Shown here: positions 1 through 11,300 of the stretch, piece after piece | How the letters are laid out: each line of letters begins with the position of its first letter | Position numbering within the stretch: position 1 is the first letter of the stretch | Source: a virus | IMG/VR virus record: IMGVR_UViG_3300030202_003023 | Location: 18,905-82,904 of that record | Reading direction: 5' to 3' (one strand) | Length of the DNA stretch: 64,000 bases | Made by a program: the position numbers and the translations under genes | The notes under the pieces: generated by a model | What the model was told of the DNA's origin: nothing | Databases searched by the model: none | What the model saw: the letters and a program-made list of their open reading frames with translations, nothing else

Positions 1-1163
1 TCTCTAATTATTGTTATATCAGGCTTTATAACGTTTTTTATATATTTATCCCCTAGTTTTTTATAAGATTCTTCAAGCTGTCTTATAGATGTTGTTATTT
101 TATTCATAACTTCTGTAAGATCTTGGTCTGCTAGTTCACGCTGTATGTCTTCAATTAAAGCTATATCATAACCTTGTGCAGTATCTCTAAGGTATTTTAT
201 AGTATCTAATTCAGGAACTTCTTTATTAGTGTCATATGCAAGTGCATATTCTTTGAATTTAAGGTTTATGTAGTCTAATTGGCCGTCTGCTTTTGTTACA
301 TAAGCTAATAAAGCTTGTTCTGTTTCATATTCTTCAAGCTTAAGTTCTAAAAGATTTAGTTGATGTGATACATCCGTATCTTCATCAGTAGTAATTTTTT
401 TTCTTTCTAATTGGGCTATTTTATCTTTTACAATGGCTTTTGCTTTTGAGACTAATCTTTCTTTTTCAGTAAGTTGCTGATGATTAGGTCCTTTTGCTTT
501 TTGTAAATAAAACTCTTCTTCTATAACACCTTTTAATTCAGATTCATGTACATGTTCTGATAAAAGTTTAGAAGCTAAATACCTAGCTTCATTTCTTTCA
601 ATACCTATAAGCTCTTTTAATTTTCTAAAAATACCATTTAACCATCTTCTAAAAGCAGATTGCTTTTCTTCATTAGAAAAAATTTTACTTCCCTCTATAC
701 CTATTGCTCTTGCTAGTATTTCTTTGTCTTGCTTTTGTTTAGGTTCTTCAGCATATTCTTCTCTTACTTCTTTTTCAATTGTTGATCCTTGTAGTCTTGC
801 AATACCTGCTTTAATTATAGGATTTTCTAACCCTCCTAATAAATCTATAAAAACATGTCCAAATTCATGTATAATAGTATCTCCTTGTAATAATTCAGGA
901 TTAATCTCTACTCTTGCTGTTCTTTCCCCTTCTCTAATTACTTTACCAGAAACATCTAAATCTGAATTTATTACAACAGAAACTCCAGGTAACACTCTTT
1001 GTAGACGTGTAACTAATTTATCTATTTGCCCCATATTAAATTCAGGGATACCTTTAGCTGCTTTTTGATCTTCAGCCCATATACGGTAAGCTTCTTTTGT
1101 ATTTCCGTCTAATTTAGCTACTAAGTTTTTCCACTCTTTACTCTTTTTATTTGGACAAATCAT
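1..1163 (-). CDS. Putative zincin metallopeptidase, probable virion cargo protein (cut by window edge)
   Basis: The reading frame opens at an ATG at 1161-1163 and stays open for 387 codons to the window edge, so the C-terminus is missing. About residue 99 it has HEFGH, the zinc-binding HExxH motif of metallopeptidases, preceded by a hydrophobic beta-like strand and followed by a hydrophobic helix, as usual in zincins. The rest is Lys/Glu-rich and helical, with a likely coiled coil at about residues 200-380. The ATG overlaps the TGA stop of the RNA polymerase gene (ATGA), so translation of the two is probably coupled. Position after the polymerase in the ejection module suggests a capsid cargo protein. 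Peptidase activity is inferred from one motif; the third zinc ligand was not identified. Confidence 0.7.
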   Translation of the reverse strand, partial: MICPNKKSKEWKNLVAKLDGNTKEAYRIWAEDQKAAKGIPEFNMGQIDKLVTRLQRVLPGVSVVINSDLDVSGKVIREGERTARVEINPELLQGDTIIHEFGHVFIDLLGGLENPIIKAGIARLQGSTIEKEVREEYAEEPKQKQDKEILARAIGIEGSKIFSNEEKQSAFRRWLNGIFRKLKELIGIERNEARYLASKLLSEHVHESELKGVIEEEFYLQKAKGPNHQQLTEKERLVSKAKAIVKDKIAQLERKKITTDEDTDVSHQLNLLELKLEEYETEQALLAYVTKADGQLDYINLKFKEYALAYDTNKEVPELDTIKYLRDTAQGYDIALIEDIQRELADQDLTEVMNKITTSIRQLEESYKKLGDKYIKNVIKPDITIIR

Positions 1164-4100
1164 ATATCACATCTTTTAAGTATTTCTTCAAACTCTGCAT
1201 TTCTTCTAGCTTTTTCGTAGCTATCTGATAGATTTCTACTTATGCCTTCTCTTAGTGTACTTGCTATTTCCTTAGAGCCAACAAGTCTAAAGCTACTTAT
1301 TGCAGCGGCTGCTTCTTTGTTTAAAGGGTCTATTTTGTTTTCTTCAAATATAGTACCTGAAGAATCAAATATACTAACATTATCATTAGACAATATAGTT
1401 TGTACACCATATTCTTTAATTGCTTTTCCTGCTGAATTAAATCCTAGTTTAGGTATTTGTCTGTATACAGCAGTGTTACTTTTGGTATATCCTACAAGTT
1501 TAAAAAGATTGCTTTTTGAATCTCTTACATATCTTGCATATTCTACTTCACCAATATCATTTTTTCCTATACTAAAATCAGTACTGTTATTTAAAGCAAA
1601 TAATTTATTTGTACTTATCCCTTTACCTAAAGGTTTTTTGTCTGTATTAGGTACTGTTTTTAATATTCTACTATTTTCAGATAAATGTTTAATGATAGTT
1701 TCTTCTGCTTTTTCACCAAGCAATCCAGGATATCCAGCTGCTGTATTAAGATCATTCATAAAAGATACAAACCCTGATTTTATATAAGTATTAGTAGGGA
1801 TGTATTGGTAAAAACTAAATAAGTTTCTGTTAAATCCTGTAGCATGAAAAGCGTATTTTACTAATTCATCTGCCAGTTCTTCATTTACTTCATACAGTTC
1901 TTCCCATGCTTGTTGGTATAGTTCTCTGTCTTGGTTTTTGTTTCTAAACTTAATATAATCTAATCCAATACCAATACTTTCATCTTTAAAAATAATAGTC
2001 ATATCACTTAAAAGAAGGTTATTTTCTACAAAAGTAGGATTTGATCTTTTAAATCTTTCCATTTTTCTGGCGGTGCTTTCTCTACCAAAAAACAAAGATT
2101 TAAAATTACCGTCTGTAATACCAGCTAATTCAGTACTAGCAATATAAGAGTATATTTCATTTGAAATATCATCAATAGCTTTACTGTCATGTATCTTATC
2201 AGGGTTAACTGCAAACAATATATTAAATAAGGTACTTCTAACTGCATTAGATGACATTAAAGACATGTTAGAAAACATTTTGTTTATCTGCTGTATTGCA
2301 TTTTTATGGTAGCTACCTACCATTCTACTGTCATCAATGTTAAGATATCCTCCAGGACCTGTAATTTGTCCGTTTATTTCTACAACTCCAAATGCTTTTT
2401 GTACATTTTCTATTTTATTATCTGCAATAACTTTAGCAAGATTTAATTCTCTTATGTATGCTTCAGTTAAGTTTTTACCTATTGATACATCTGATTTAGC
2501 GGCTCTAATAACTTCATTTAAATCTTTAGCTTTTTCTTTATAGTCAAGAAAAGCAGCTAATATTAAAGCTTCACGTCTTGGAGATGCTGCAAAAGGATTT
2601 TCTACCATTTTTTCTAAATCTTCTAATGATAATTTTCCTATATTTTTTAGTGCTGTTTTTTTGATTTCATTAAATCCGTTTTTAAACGTGTCTATTCCAC
2701 TTTGTTCTAAATCTTCATTTATTTCTAATATAAGCTGATCTTCTCCTAAAAGTCTTCTTCCTTTTTTGTCGTATGATTTTTTTGCAACTTTACTTTCATC
2801 TTTGTTCTTTTTTGTTACCAACCTACGTAGTACAGGTTGTCCAATAAAAGCATTTACCCACTTTATAGGTACTCCTGCTCTTAACAACATAAATGCTACA
2901 GGAGCTGTATAATTATTAATATTGGCTTTTGCTATGTACGGATCTTTAGCTGCATCTACAATAGCGTTCATATACAAACTTAGCCAATTAGATACTACAT
3001 TACCTTCTGTATCTGATATACTTGATACGGGACTTTTACCATCTACTATCTTACCTACACCTAAATACTCAGAGTGTAGTAAATTGTCCATTTGTGTAGA
3101 GTTATGGTGGCTTAAGTGGTTGGCAACAACTCCTACAAGACCTTTAGATTGGTCAAATAGTACTTTAATTTTTCTTTGAGTAGTCCCTTTAAAGAAATGT
3201 AAGTTATTTCCAAATTCTGTGCTTTGGTCATACAGTCCTTTAGCTGCATCTTCCAATACTGGACTATCTAAAGAAGCCATAGCTGATGGATAAGTTTTTA
3301 CATCAGTAAGTAAAGCCTGCATTAAGTCTAATCTATAGTTTTCTAATGCGGCATTAGTATGCCTTTTAATAGCTGGATAATTTTTAAACTCTTCGTAAGT
3401 AGGCATTACCTTTTCTTCTTGTAGTTTAGCTATTACAGCTTTTTTATGAGCATCATTTAACTCTTGTAATTCTTTTTTTATACTTACTATACTATTTTTA
3501 ATAGTTTTAGCATCATCTAAAGTAAACTCATCTCCTAGATCTATGCCTTCACTTATAACGTAGTCTACAGACTTTTGTATTTGATCTGCATATTCTAGTA
3601 ATTCAGTAGAATACAATGCTGTAAATTCTTCTTCATTTGCTATTTTGCCTAAAGCAGCTTTAATTCTAGCTTTTTTAGCAACAAACTTTAAAGCGTTTTG
3701 TATTTTAATCTTTTTTGATTTTTCAGGAGATTCTAGTTCAGTAAAAAGTTCTCTTGCTCTTACTGATTTTAACCAGTCTTTTTTAGTTTTTTCTTCGTAA
3801 GCCTCTTCTACAGTCATTTCATGCTGGTATCTTGGTCTAGTTATTTTACCGTCTCTGTATTCTATATTAGGCATTACTACAAAAGCTTTATCAATATCAA
3901 AGTCAGACCCAGTTTTTGCAGTGATTTCATTGTATGCTATAATAGTATCTCCCATATGACTTGGAAGTATACCTACAATTTCAAAAGAATCATTAGATGA
4001 TGTAGCCTGGTTAGGAATACGGTAACTAATACCTTCAAGTGCAGAAGGATCAATTGCATCTTTTATCTCTTGTGGAGTCATTGACTTGTACTTAGGACCT

Positions 4101-7100
4101 ATTAAATTTAATAAAGCACTATGTGCTATAAGTACTTGAGCTTTTTTAGTGTAAAATACCCCTTCTTTTTCTTCTAGCTTCATTGGACTTAGACCTTCTC
4201 TAGGGTCTTTGAACCATATGATGCCGTCTTTGGTCTCTTTATCTAAAGAAATAGTATCTTGTAAAGTACCAAAATTAGACATTTGTATAAAAGCACCTCC
4301 TGTTTGTTTTAATTTTACAGAAGCTTTTAATACTTCTGCTGCTATTTTGTTTTCTAGTTTTTTTCTAACTGCAGGCATTGCATCTATTGATACTCCTGTA
4401 TCTAATAAAGCTTTTTCAGAATTAGTTAATTCGTCAGTAAGTGCTTTACTTAAAAAATCATTAAATTTTTCTTTGTTTATAGTTCCATTTAAATGAAATC
4501 CAAAAGTCTGCTCTAGTTTATCTTTACCTATTTTAGATAATTCTGAAATTACTCTATGATATTCAGCAACTAACATTTCTCCTGTCATTTGCTGTGTAAT
4601 TCCTCCAAAGTTTACTTCATAAAATCCATTTTTTAATATTTGAGAAAGTAAATTCTTTACTAGCTGAGAACCTACAAGAGTGTCGTCCATCCCTTTAGCT
4701 TTTAAATCTTGCTGTAAGTATACGTACTTAGTCTTTAGTTGAACAAAAGGCATTTCTGCAGCAACTAATTGGTCTCCATCATTTATTTTAGTAACACCAC
4801 TAGCTCCAACTTTTTTACCATCTATAGTCACAAAATGGTCTGTTTCTGGATTAGCTTCTTGTAATGCGTCTAATGCAGCAAACATTCCAGGAACTATAAC
4901 AGCTTCAGACTGTTTATGGTAATGTGTAGTTCTGTGTCCGTGCTTAAGTACAGGCTCAACATGTACAGTTTTTATAGGTTGCATAAATAGCTTAGTGTCT
5001 TGAAATAAAAGCTCTCCGTTTTTTAATCTGTTATAAGCTTCTTCATGTTCATCACTCCATTTAGACCAAGATAACATTCTCTGTCTGTATAAGTCTAAAG
5101 TAATCCAAGCTTGAGCATCTGCAATATTTATGTTTTTATACCCTTTTACCCATTCAGTAATTTCTGCTGCAGTAAGTTGTTCGTCTTTTTCCTTGCCCAT
5201 GTTAAAGGCTTTGGTCATTCTATCAATTAAGGCTGTATTGAGGTTTCTTTTGCTTAATTCAGCTAACATTTTATCTCCAAAAACTACATTGCTAGGTATT
5301 GGAAATTTACCAAACATATCAGCTAATTCTTTTAGACTTTTCTTATTTAAATTAACGTCTGAATTATAAGGTATAATAAAATTTTTATCAGGATTATCTC
5401 TTGCTACTTCATAAAGTTTTTCAATTTCAGTAAGCATTTCTGCTTCATTTTTAGGAGTACCTATTTTTAATCTTCCGTTTTGAACAGACGCATTTTTAGT
5501 TACTAATCCGTATCCAGTACCTTTATTACCTTCAGTTAATCCAACTTCTCCAGCAATAGCAAAATCGCCTACTTTTTTACTCTGAATGTCATTAACTAAA
5601 TTAGGATTCCAGCTACGGTAGTTTTCTGTAGTGTTTGCATAAGCTAAAGCTGCAACACCTTGTCCATGACCGCCTGCTGAATTTGCTCCAAATACCATAA
5701 CATCGTTTTCTCCAAACATTTCTTGAGAAACTTGGTCTTCAAATGCAGGAGCAGTCTGTTTTGTTTTTCTAGGAAAAAAATAAGCTGAAGGAGCAATAAC
5801 TTCATCTGTAACGCTTGTAGTATAGGTAGGTTTTACATCACCATAAATTCTAGACATAGTACCCCCCGCATTAACAAAAGATGCTCTCTTTTTAAAATCA
5901 GAAAACAAATCTAAAGGTTCTCCTGTTTCCTTGTTAGTTTTAGGTTTAAATCCAGCAGGATCACCGTGGAATAACATAGTCATTTCAATACTACCAATTA
6001 TACTATTTAGAGTATAATCTGCAGCAGCTTCTCTTATGTCATCATATCTAGCAGCAACAGTAGTATCAATTGCTTTATTCACAGCAACTACTTTTTCTCC
6101 TTGCTGTGTAATGCTAATAACATCAACTTCTTCTAATACTTGTAAATCACTTTGTACAGCATTTACAAAAGCTCTTCTAATTCTTAGCCTAAGTTCTTTG
6201 TTGTTACCAGTTTCTTCTGTAACTTTTTTTGCTACTTTTTTACCATTTATAGTTTCAACTAATCCTAATTCTTCTAAAAGCGTTTCTCCTTCTTCGTTAG
6301 TTTTACTAAATTCAGGAAACAAATAGGATTGTAATAAATTTCTGTCTGTATGTAAGTATTCTATGTACTCTGATTTATCAATTTTATTTTCACCGTACAT
6401 ATTTTCATAAATTAACCTCATCCTGGTTAATTCAGCTTTAAAGTACTCCATTAAAATATTAACAGCATTGTCATTACTAACTGTTATTTTTCCTTGTTCG
6501 TTAAAAGTTAATCCAGCTTTTTCAAACTTACCGCCTTTCATAGCAACTTGTTCCTGCTTATCTGCTTCTGCAATACCTGTATAAACAGCCGTTTTATTAT
6601 CCATTAAATGAATATTTACATCAGCTATAATTGCTTCTATTTCAGAAAGTTTACTAACTTTTATACCTTGGTCTCCTTTATCAAGACTTTTAAAATTATT
6701 AAAAACAAAAGTTCTTATTTTTCTACTTGGATCTTCTTCCATCCAATTTAAAGTTCTAGAAATTGAACTCCAAACAGCACTTCTTATTTCACCTGAAGCT
6801 TTTTCAAAGTCAGTATTAAGTTCATTTACTAGTTGTGAAATTAAAGAAGGGTCACTATAAAGTGAATATTGATTACCTTCTGGACCTAATGTAGTAGCGT
6901 CACCAAAATTAAACATTACTTCACCTTGTCTTATTGCTAAAGTTGTTATTATTTGGTTGTCTTCTATTACGTTATTTCCTTTTCCTTGCTCTATAATTGT
7001 ATCACCGTAAAGTACTATTTCTTCTTTTTTAGCTGCTATATCATTAAACACTCCTTGCATTTCTCTACTAGTCAGCATAGCATGTACAGACATAGCAGTT

Positions 7101-8284
7101 GTAGCATTGCCGTATTCTTTTCTTAAAAAATTATTTAATCCAGGAGAAGTTAGTTCTATACCTATTACTTTATTAAAAAACTCTATGACTTTACTTTTAA
7201 GTACTTTAACGTCATTTTCACTTACAGCATTTCTTCTACCTGGTTTTTTTTCTTTTGTTTTTAATTTTTCAACTTCTTCTTTTAACTCAGCATATCTTTC
7301 TAAAATAGTTGTAAGTCTACCTCCTTTGTCACTTTCTTGGTAAAATGTCTTACTACCAACATCATTACCATTAATCATCTTAAAATTTTGAAACCACTCT
7401 TCTTTTAACATTTCTGTTTTAGATGAAGGATCAGAAGTACTTATTCTATATTTTCTACCTTCTTCTGCTTCTTCAGTAACTAGAGTTAAATAAGATACAG
7501 ATGCGTTAGCAAATACATTAAAAAAACTTGTTCTTAATTTTTCATCAAAAACTTGTTCTTCTTGTTTATTGATGATTTTTTGTTTTAGTCCATCTACTAC
7601 TCTGTTTAAATGTGGTTTAACTTTACCTTCCTCTTCTAGTAATTTAATCATTTTACCCAAAGTAGGATTGGCCATATCTGTTAAGATGGTTTGTATATCA
7701 TTATACATTTGACCTTCTTCAACAAACTTAGGTGTCCCTAAAAATGTATCTGTATTGTTTACAGTTCCTCCTTTTGCACTTTTGACTTGTTCAGGAATCA
7801 TTGAAATAAATGCCCTTACTTGTGCGCTAGCTTTGCTTTTAGTAGTTAGAGTTAGTTTATTTTCTGTAAAAAAATTACCGTCTTCATCTTCTACTAAAGA
7901 TTCAGATATTGAAATTCCTTTTGATTTAAAAAACTTTTTAACTTCTTGTACAAAGAAAGGAACCATTTCTCCTACTTCTTTAAATCTATCTCTATAAACA
8001 CTGCCTGCAGGCTTGCTTGCTGATGCTTTTAATACCCAGTCTGTTAAAAGCTCTGTAAGATCCATATCAGCAATAGCTTCAACATTTCTACCTGCTGAAA
8101 GGTATACAAAGTATGCACCAGAATTAGTTATTTCTTTTTGCTGCCCACTAGTAAAACTAGAATCTACAGTGTAAGTAATTTCTCTTTGTAAATTGACTCC
8201 CCTTATGTCATTATCCCTTAAATAATCTTTAAGTTCATTTTGATTTTGGAACTCTTTTCCTTTGTAATTTATAACACATTTCAT
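1160..8284 (-). CDS. Virion-packaged DNA-dependent RNA polymerase, crAss-like type
   Basis: This 2374-residue protein contains GSDFDIDK with aspartates at about D1461, D1463 and D1465. That DFDID motif is the catalytic metal-binding loop of the single-chain double-psi beta-barrel RNA polymerase packaged by crAss-like phages; the studied example is gp66 of Cellulophaga phage phi14:2. Length is in the range of that family. The motif lies about 60 percent along the chain, flanked by long helical regions. By homology it would be ejected with the DNA and transcribe early phage genes before any new protein is made. It lies at the distal end of the late region, just downstream (in transcription) of the 4113-residue cargo protein with a 39-base gap, and its TGA stop overlaps the next ATG. 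Start ATG at 8284. The call rests on the motif, size and position. Confidence 0.85.
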   Translation of the reverse strand: MKCVINYKGKEFQNQNELKDYLRDNDIRGVNLQREITYTVDSSFTSGQQKEITNSGAYFVYLSAGRNVEAIADMDLTELLTDWVLKASASKPAGSVYRDRFKEVGEMVPFFVQEVKKFFKSKGISISESLVEDEDGNFFTENKLTLTTKSKASAQVRAFISMIPEQVKSAKGGTVNNTDTFLGTPKFVEEGQMYNDIQTILTDMANPTLGKMIKLLEEEGKVKPHLNRVVDGLKQKIINKQEEQVFDEKLRTSFFNVFANASVSYLTLVTEEAEEGRKYRISTSDPSSKTEMLKEEWFQNFKMINGNDVGSKTFYQESDKGGRLTTILERYAELKEEVEKLKTKEKKPGRRNAVSENDVKVLKSKVIEFFNKVIGIELTSPGLNNFLRKEYGNATTAMSVHAMLTSREMQGVFNDIAAKKEEIVLYGDTIIEQGKGNNVIEDNQIITTLAIRQGEVMFNFGDATTLGPEGNQYSLYSDPSLISQLVNELNTDFEKASGEIRSAVWSSISRTLNWMEEDPSRKIRTFVFNNFKSLDKGDQGIKVSKLSEIEAIIADVNIHLMDNKTAVYTGIAEADKQEQVAMKGGKFEKAGLTFNEQGKITVSNDNAVNILMEYFKAELTRMRLIYENMYGENKIDKSEYIEYLHTDRNLLQSYLFPEFSKTNEEGETLLEELGLVETINGKKVAKKVTEETGNNKELRLRIRRAFVNAVQSDLQVLEEVDVISITQQGEKVVAVNKAIDTTVAARYDDIREAAADYTLNSIIGSIEMTMLFHGDPAGFKPKTNKETGEPLDLFSDFKKRASFVNAGGTMSRIYGDVKPTYTTSVTDEVIAPSAYFFPRKTKQTAPAFEDQVSQEMFGENDVMVFGANSAGGHGQGVAALAYANTTENYRSWNPNLVNDIQSKKVGDFAIAGEVGLTEGNKGTGYGLVTKNASVQNGRLKIGTPKNEAEMLTEIEKLYEVARDNPDKNFIIPYNSDVNLNKKSLKELADMFGKFPIPSNVVFGDKMLAELSKRNLNTALIDRMTKAFNMGKEKDEQLTAAEITEWVKGYKNINIADAQAWITLDLYRQRMLSWSKWSDEHEEAYNRLKNGELLFQDTKLFMQPIKTVHVEPVLKHGHRTTHYHKQSEAVIVPGMFAALDALQEANPETDHFVTIDGKKVGASGVTKINDGDQLVAAEMPFVQLKTKYVYLQQDLKAKGMDDTLVGSQLVKNLLSQILKNGFYEVNFGGITQQMTGEMLVAEYHRVISELSKIGKDKLEQTFGFHLNGTINKEKFNDFLSKALTDELTNSEKALLDTGVSIDAMPAVRKKLENKIAAEVLKASVKLKQTGGAFIQMSNFGTLQDTISLDKETKDGIIWFKDPREGLSPMKLEEKEGVFYTKKAQVLIAHSALLNLIGPKYKSMTPQEIKDAIDPSALEGISYRIPNQATSSNDSFEIVGILPSHMGDTIIAYNEITAKTGSDFDIDKAFVVMPNIEYRDGKITRPRYQHEMTVEEAYEEKTKKDWLKSVRARELFTELESPEKSKKIKIQNALKFVAKKARIKAALGKIANEEEFTALYSTELLEYADQIQKSVDYVISEGIDLGDEFTLDDAKTIKNSIVSIKKELQELNDAHKKAVIAKLQEEKVMPTYEEFKNYPAIKRHTNAALENYRLDLMQALLTDVKTYPSAMASLDSPVLEDAAKGLYDQSTEFGNNLHFFKGTTQRKIKVLFDQSKGLVGVVANHLSHHNSTQMDNLLHSEYLGVGKIVDGKSPVSSISDTEGNVVSNWLSLYMNAIVDAAKDPYIAKANINNYTAPVAFMLLRAGVPIKWVNAFIGQPVLRRLVTKKNKDESKVAKKSYDKKGRRLLGEDQLILEINEDLEQSGIDTFKNGFNEIKKTALKNIGKLSLEDLEKMVENPFAASPRREALILAAFLDYKEKAKDLNEVIRAAKSDVSIGKNLTEAYIRELNLAKVIADNKIENVQKAFGVVEINGQITGPGGYLNIDDSRMVGSYHKNAIQQINKMFSNMSLMSSNAVRSTLFNILFAVNPDKIHDSKAIDDISNEIYSYIASTELAGITDGNFKSLFFGRESTARKMERFKRSNPTFVENNLLLSDMTIIFKDESIGIGLDYIKFRNKNQDRELYQQAWEELYEVNEELADELVKYAFHATGFNRNLFSFYQYIPTNTYIKSGFVSFMNDLNTAAGYPGLLGEKAEETIIKHLSENSRILKTVPNTDKKPLGKGISTNKLFALNNSTDFSIGKNDIGEVEYARYVRDSKSNLFKLVGYTKSNTAVYRQIPKLGFNSAGKAIKEYGVQTILSNDNVSIFDSSGTIFEENKIDPLNKEAAAAISSFRLVGSKEIASTLREGISRNLSDSYEKARRNAEFEEILKRCDI

Positions 8285-8323
8285 AAGTAGGAATTTGTAT
8301 AAAATTAAAAAATAAAACCTTGG

Positions 8324-11300
8324 TTAACAACGCTTTTTAGTAATATTGTTTACCTGTTCAATCACTCCAGCTTGCATCATTAAGTCAATGCTTTCTGCTT
8401 TATTAAACTTACCTTGCTGTATTTTATCAAACAAAGTTTTATAATTTTTAGGTCTTTGTATTATCTCTTTTAACCAAGTAAATAACCTTTTAAATAAATT
8501 TTCATGTTTAGTTTTAGGCGTTATTGCTTTATAAGTTTCAGGATTTTTCATAAACAGCGCAAATTCATCAGCTAGTTGTTCTTCATAAAAAAGACGTATT
8601 GCATGTTCTCTACTTGCTTTGTGTCTTTTTTGGAAGTCTTCAATTTGCTCTTCAAGTGGCCCTAAAAACAAGCTTTTAGCTTCTTCTATTAGTTCTGACT
8701 GCTCTGCTTCAGTTAAAGCTGTTCTAAATATTCCGTGAAAAGCTTCATGGAAAGCGTCTCCAGTTTTTGCTAATGTGCTTATTTTAATCATACTATCAGT
8801 AAACATACCTACAACTCTTCTTCCTCCAGAAAGTAATCTTAAGTAATCTTTAACTACTTCTACTTTCATATTTTCAGGAACTATTTCTTCAACTTTTCTA
8901 ATTTCTTCTTCAGTTATAGGAGTAGATTCATCAACTGCTTCTCTAACTTTAAACGCTTCATCAGTATTAGGCGTTTGTTTTTTTGATTCTGTTGATTTTT
9001 TAAGCGCATCAAGGTTGCTTAATGCTTCATCAATACCTGATTGTTTCTTTTCTACAGCTTTTAATAAATCAGACACATCTCCAACAGGATTACCGTCTAA
9101 TCCTACATCTGGAGTATGTGTTATTTTGTTATCTTCAACACTTATGTGCTCTTTACCGCTAGAACTATTAGCAGTAATAGAGTAACCTAAAACATCATTT
9201 GAAGGAGTGTGCTCAATACTTGTTTTTAAATCTAATACTTTTGTTTTAGTATCATTTTCTTCATATTGTAACTGTATTGGAATTATTTCTAAATTTTTAG
9301 CCAATACTCCGTATGTTTTATACATTAACATTCTGTATAAAGAAAGTTGTTCTTTATGTTTCTGTCTTTCAGATTTAATTTTACCGTTTAAAGTACTGTC
9401 ATATTTAGCTGTTCCAGGGTCACTTTTATAACTTTCTTTTAGTCTGTTACCTTTTTGACCCTTCATGTCATAAATTCTCCAAACACCTTTATTATCTATT
9501 GTGATAAGATCAGTAGTACCAGCTATTCCCATTTCAGTGTTATGTAACGTTATTTCATCAGAAACTACATGTTCATTATTAGCTTCAAATCTACGTCTTA
9601 ACACTTTTAACTGCTCTATAAATCCTTCAAACTCTTCTTTATTTGCAAGTTTGTAATGTGTGTGTGATTTTAGTTTTTCATTAAAGAAATCTCTAACTAC
9701 TCTATCAACTTTTCTACCTAAAGCTGCTCCTGTCTCCATAATAGCTGTACGGTTTGTAGTAGGAGTTACTATTTTAGATACTCTAATAAGTTGTAAAAAC
9801 TTAGTATCTTTTCCAGGTATATTTTTATGTATATAGAAATCATCATTCTCATTTTCTAACACAACAATTTTAGAGTCTGCGCGCATTTTTTCTAAGATTG
9901 CTAAAGATTCAGCTGGAATAGCTTCCATCTCTACCCTAATTTTTTCTAGTTCAATACCTAGCTTAGCTTTAATGTATAAGTCTCTTTGATTTAATGCTTT
10001 ATACTCTCTTTCTAGTCTATCTATTTCTGCGTCAATTTCTTCAATATTTGTATCTTCTCTTCTTTTTCTTCTAAATAAGAAAAGCACTCCCGCCATTCCT
10101 ATTTGAGTACTATCTTTTGGAGATAGTGGAGAATTTTCTTGAAGATTATTGATTTCTTTTGTACCTAAGTAAACATCAACTTCTTCTGCGTATTTAAGTA
10201 CATTAGTTACGTACTCATTAGTTACTTTTTCACCTTTAAATACTTTTGCAGCTGTTTTACGCTGATTAGAATAAAGTAGAGGAAGTATGGTTTTAAATTC
10301 ACTTTTACGTGTAGAAGGTGTTTGGTTAACGTAGATATCTAAAAGTATACCCATAGTAGCCAAAGCAGAGTTTCTGTTATTGTAATTACCGAAAAGATCT
10401 TCAGTTTTATTTATATTAAACTTTTTTCTTACTTTTTTAGGTACACTAAATATTCTTGTTTGGGTAATACCTACAGAAGGTGTACGAGTTTCTCTACCTG
10501 TAATTCTATTTATTTCAACTTGTGCCCTATCTCTAAGTAATCCTTCATGTCCTCTAAGTCCTCCATAAGTACCAAATGAAGATTCTTGTCCTAAAATACC
10601 ATAAGCTAATGTTGCAATTTCGTTGTATATATCATTAGATACAGTTGGGAACATCTGCATTAAATCAGATTTGTGATTTGCAATAGTTTGTATGTACCCT
10701 TTTATGGTTTTTTGTGTTTCAGGAAATTCGTGAAACTGTGATAAATTATTTGCTTTTATTGTAATAGGCTGAGATTCAAAAGAATAAGGAGTTCTATTTA
10801 CTAAACTATCTCTGGATCTGAATACTAACTCATTATCAACAAATTCAAATTTGTTATTTGGATTGTCAGGCAATACATAAACTTTAGAATTAGGAGCCAA
10901 TCCTCTAGCGTCTAAATCTTCAAGAGATTTTACATTAAAATTAAAACACCCATTACTAAACCTGTTGTTTGTACTGTCTTTGTCATTTAATTTTCTTTTT
11001 CTTACTACACTGTTAGGTACTTTGTGTAAAATAGATGGAACATTAAGCCCCCCTTCATTCTTTAAAAAGAAAGCCTTATCTCCTTTGTATTTACCTTTTC
11101 TGTCTATTGTGTAGATTCCTGCACCTGTTTGCTTATTACCTTGGGACCAGTTAGTTTTAGAAGTATAACCATCTCTTAAATACCTAGTACCGTTTTCTAG
11201 ATATGTGGCTTTTTGCAAACCAACTTCTACTCCTGAAGAATTAAAGTAAGCGGATTTAAGTGTGGTTTGCTTATCCCCCTCAGCTGATCCTGTACCTACT

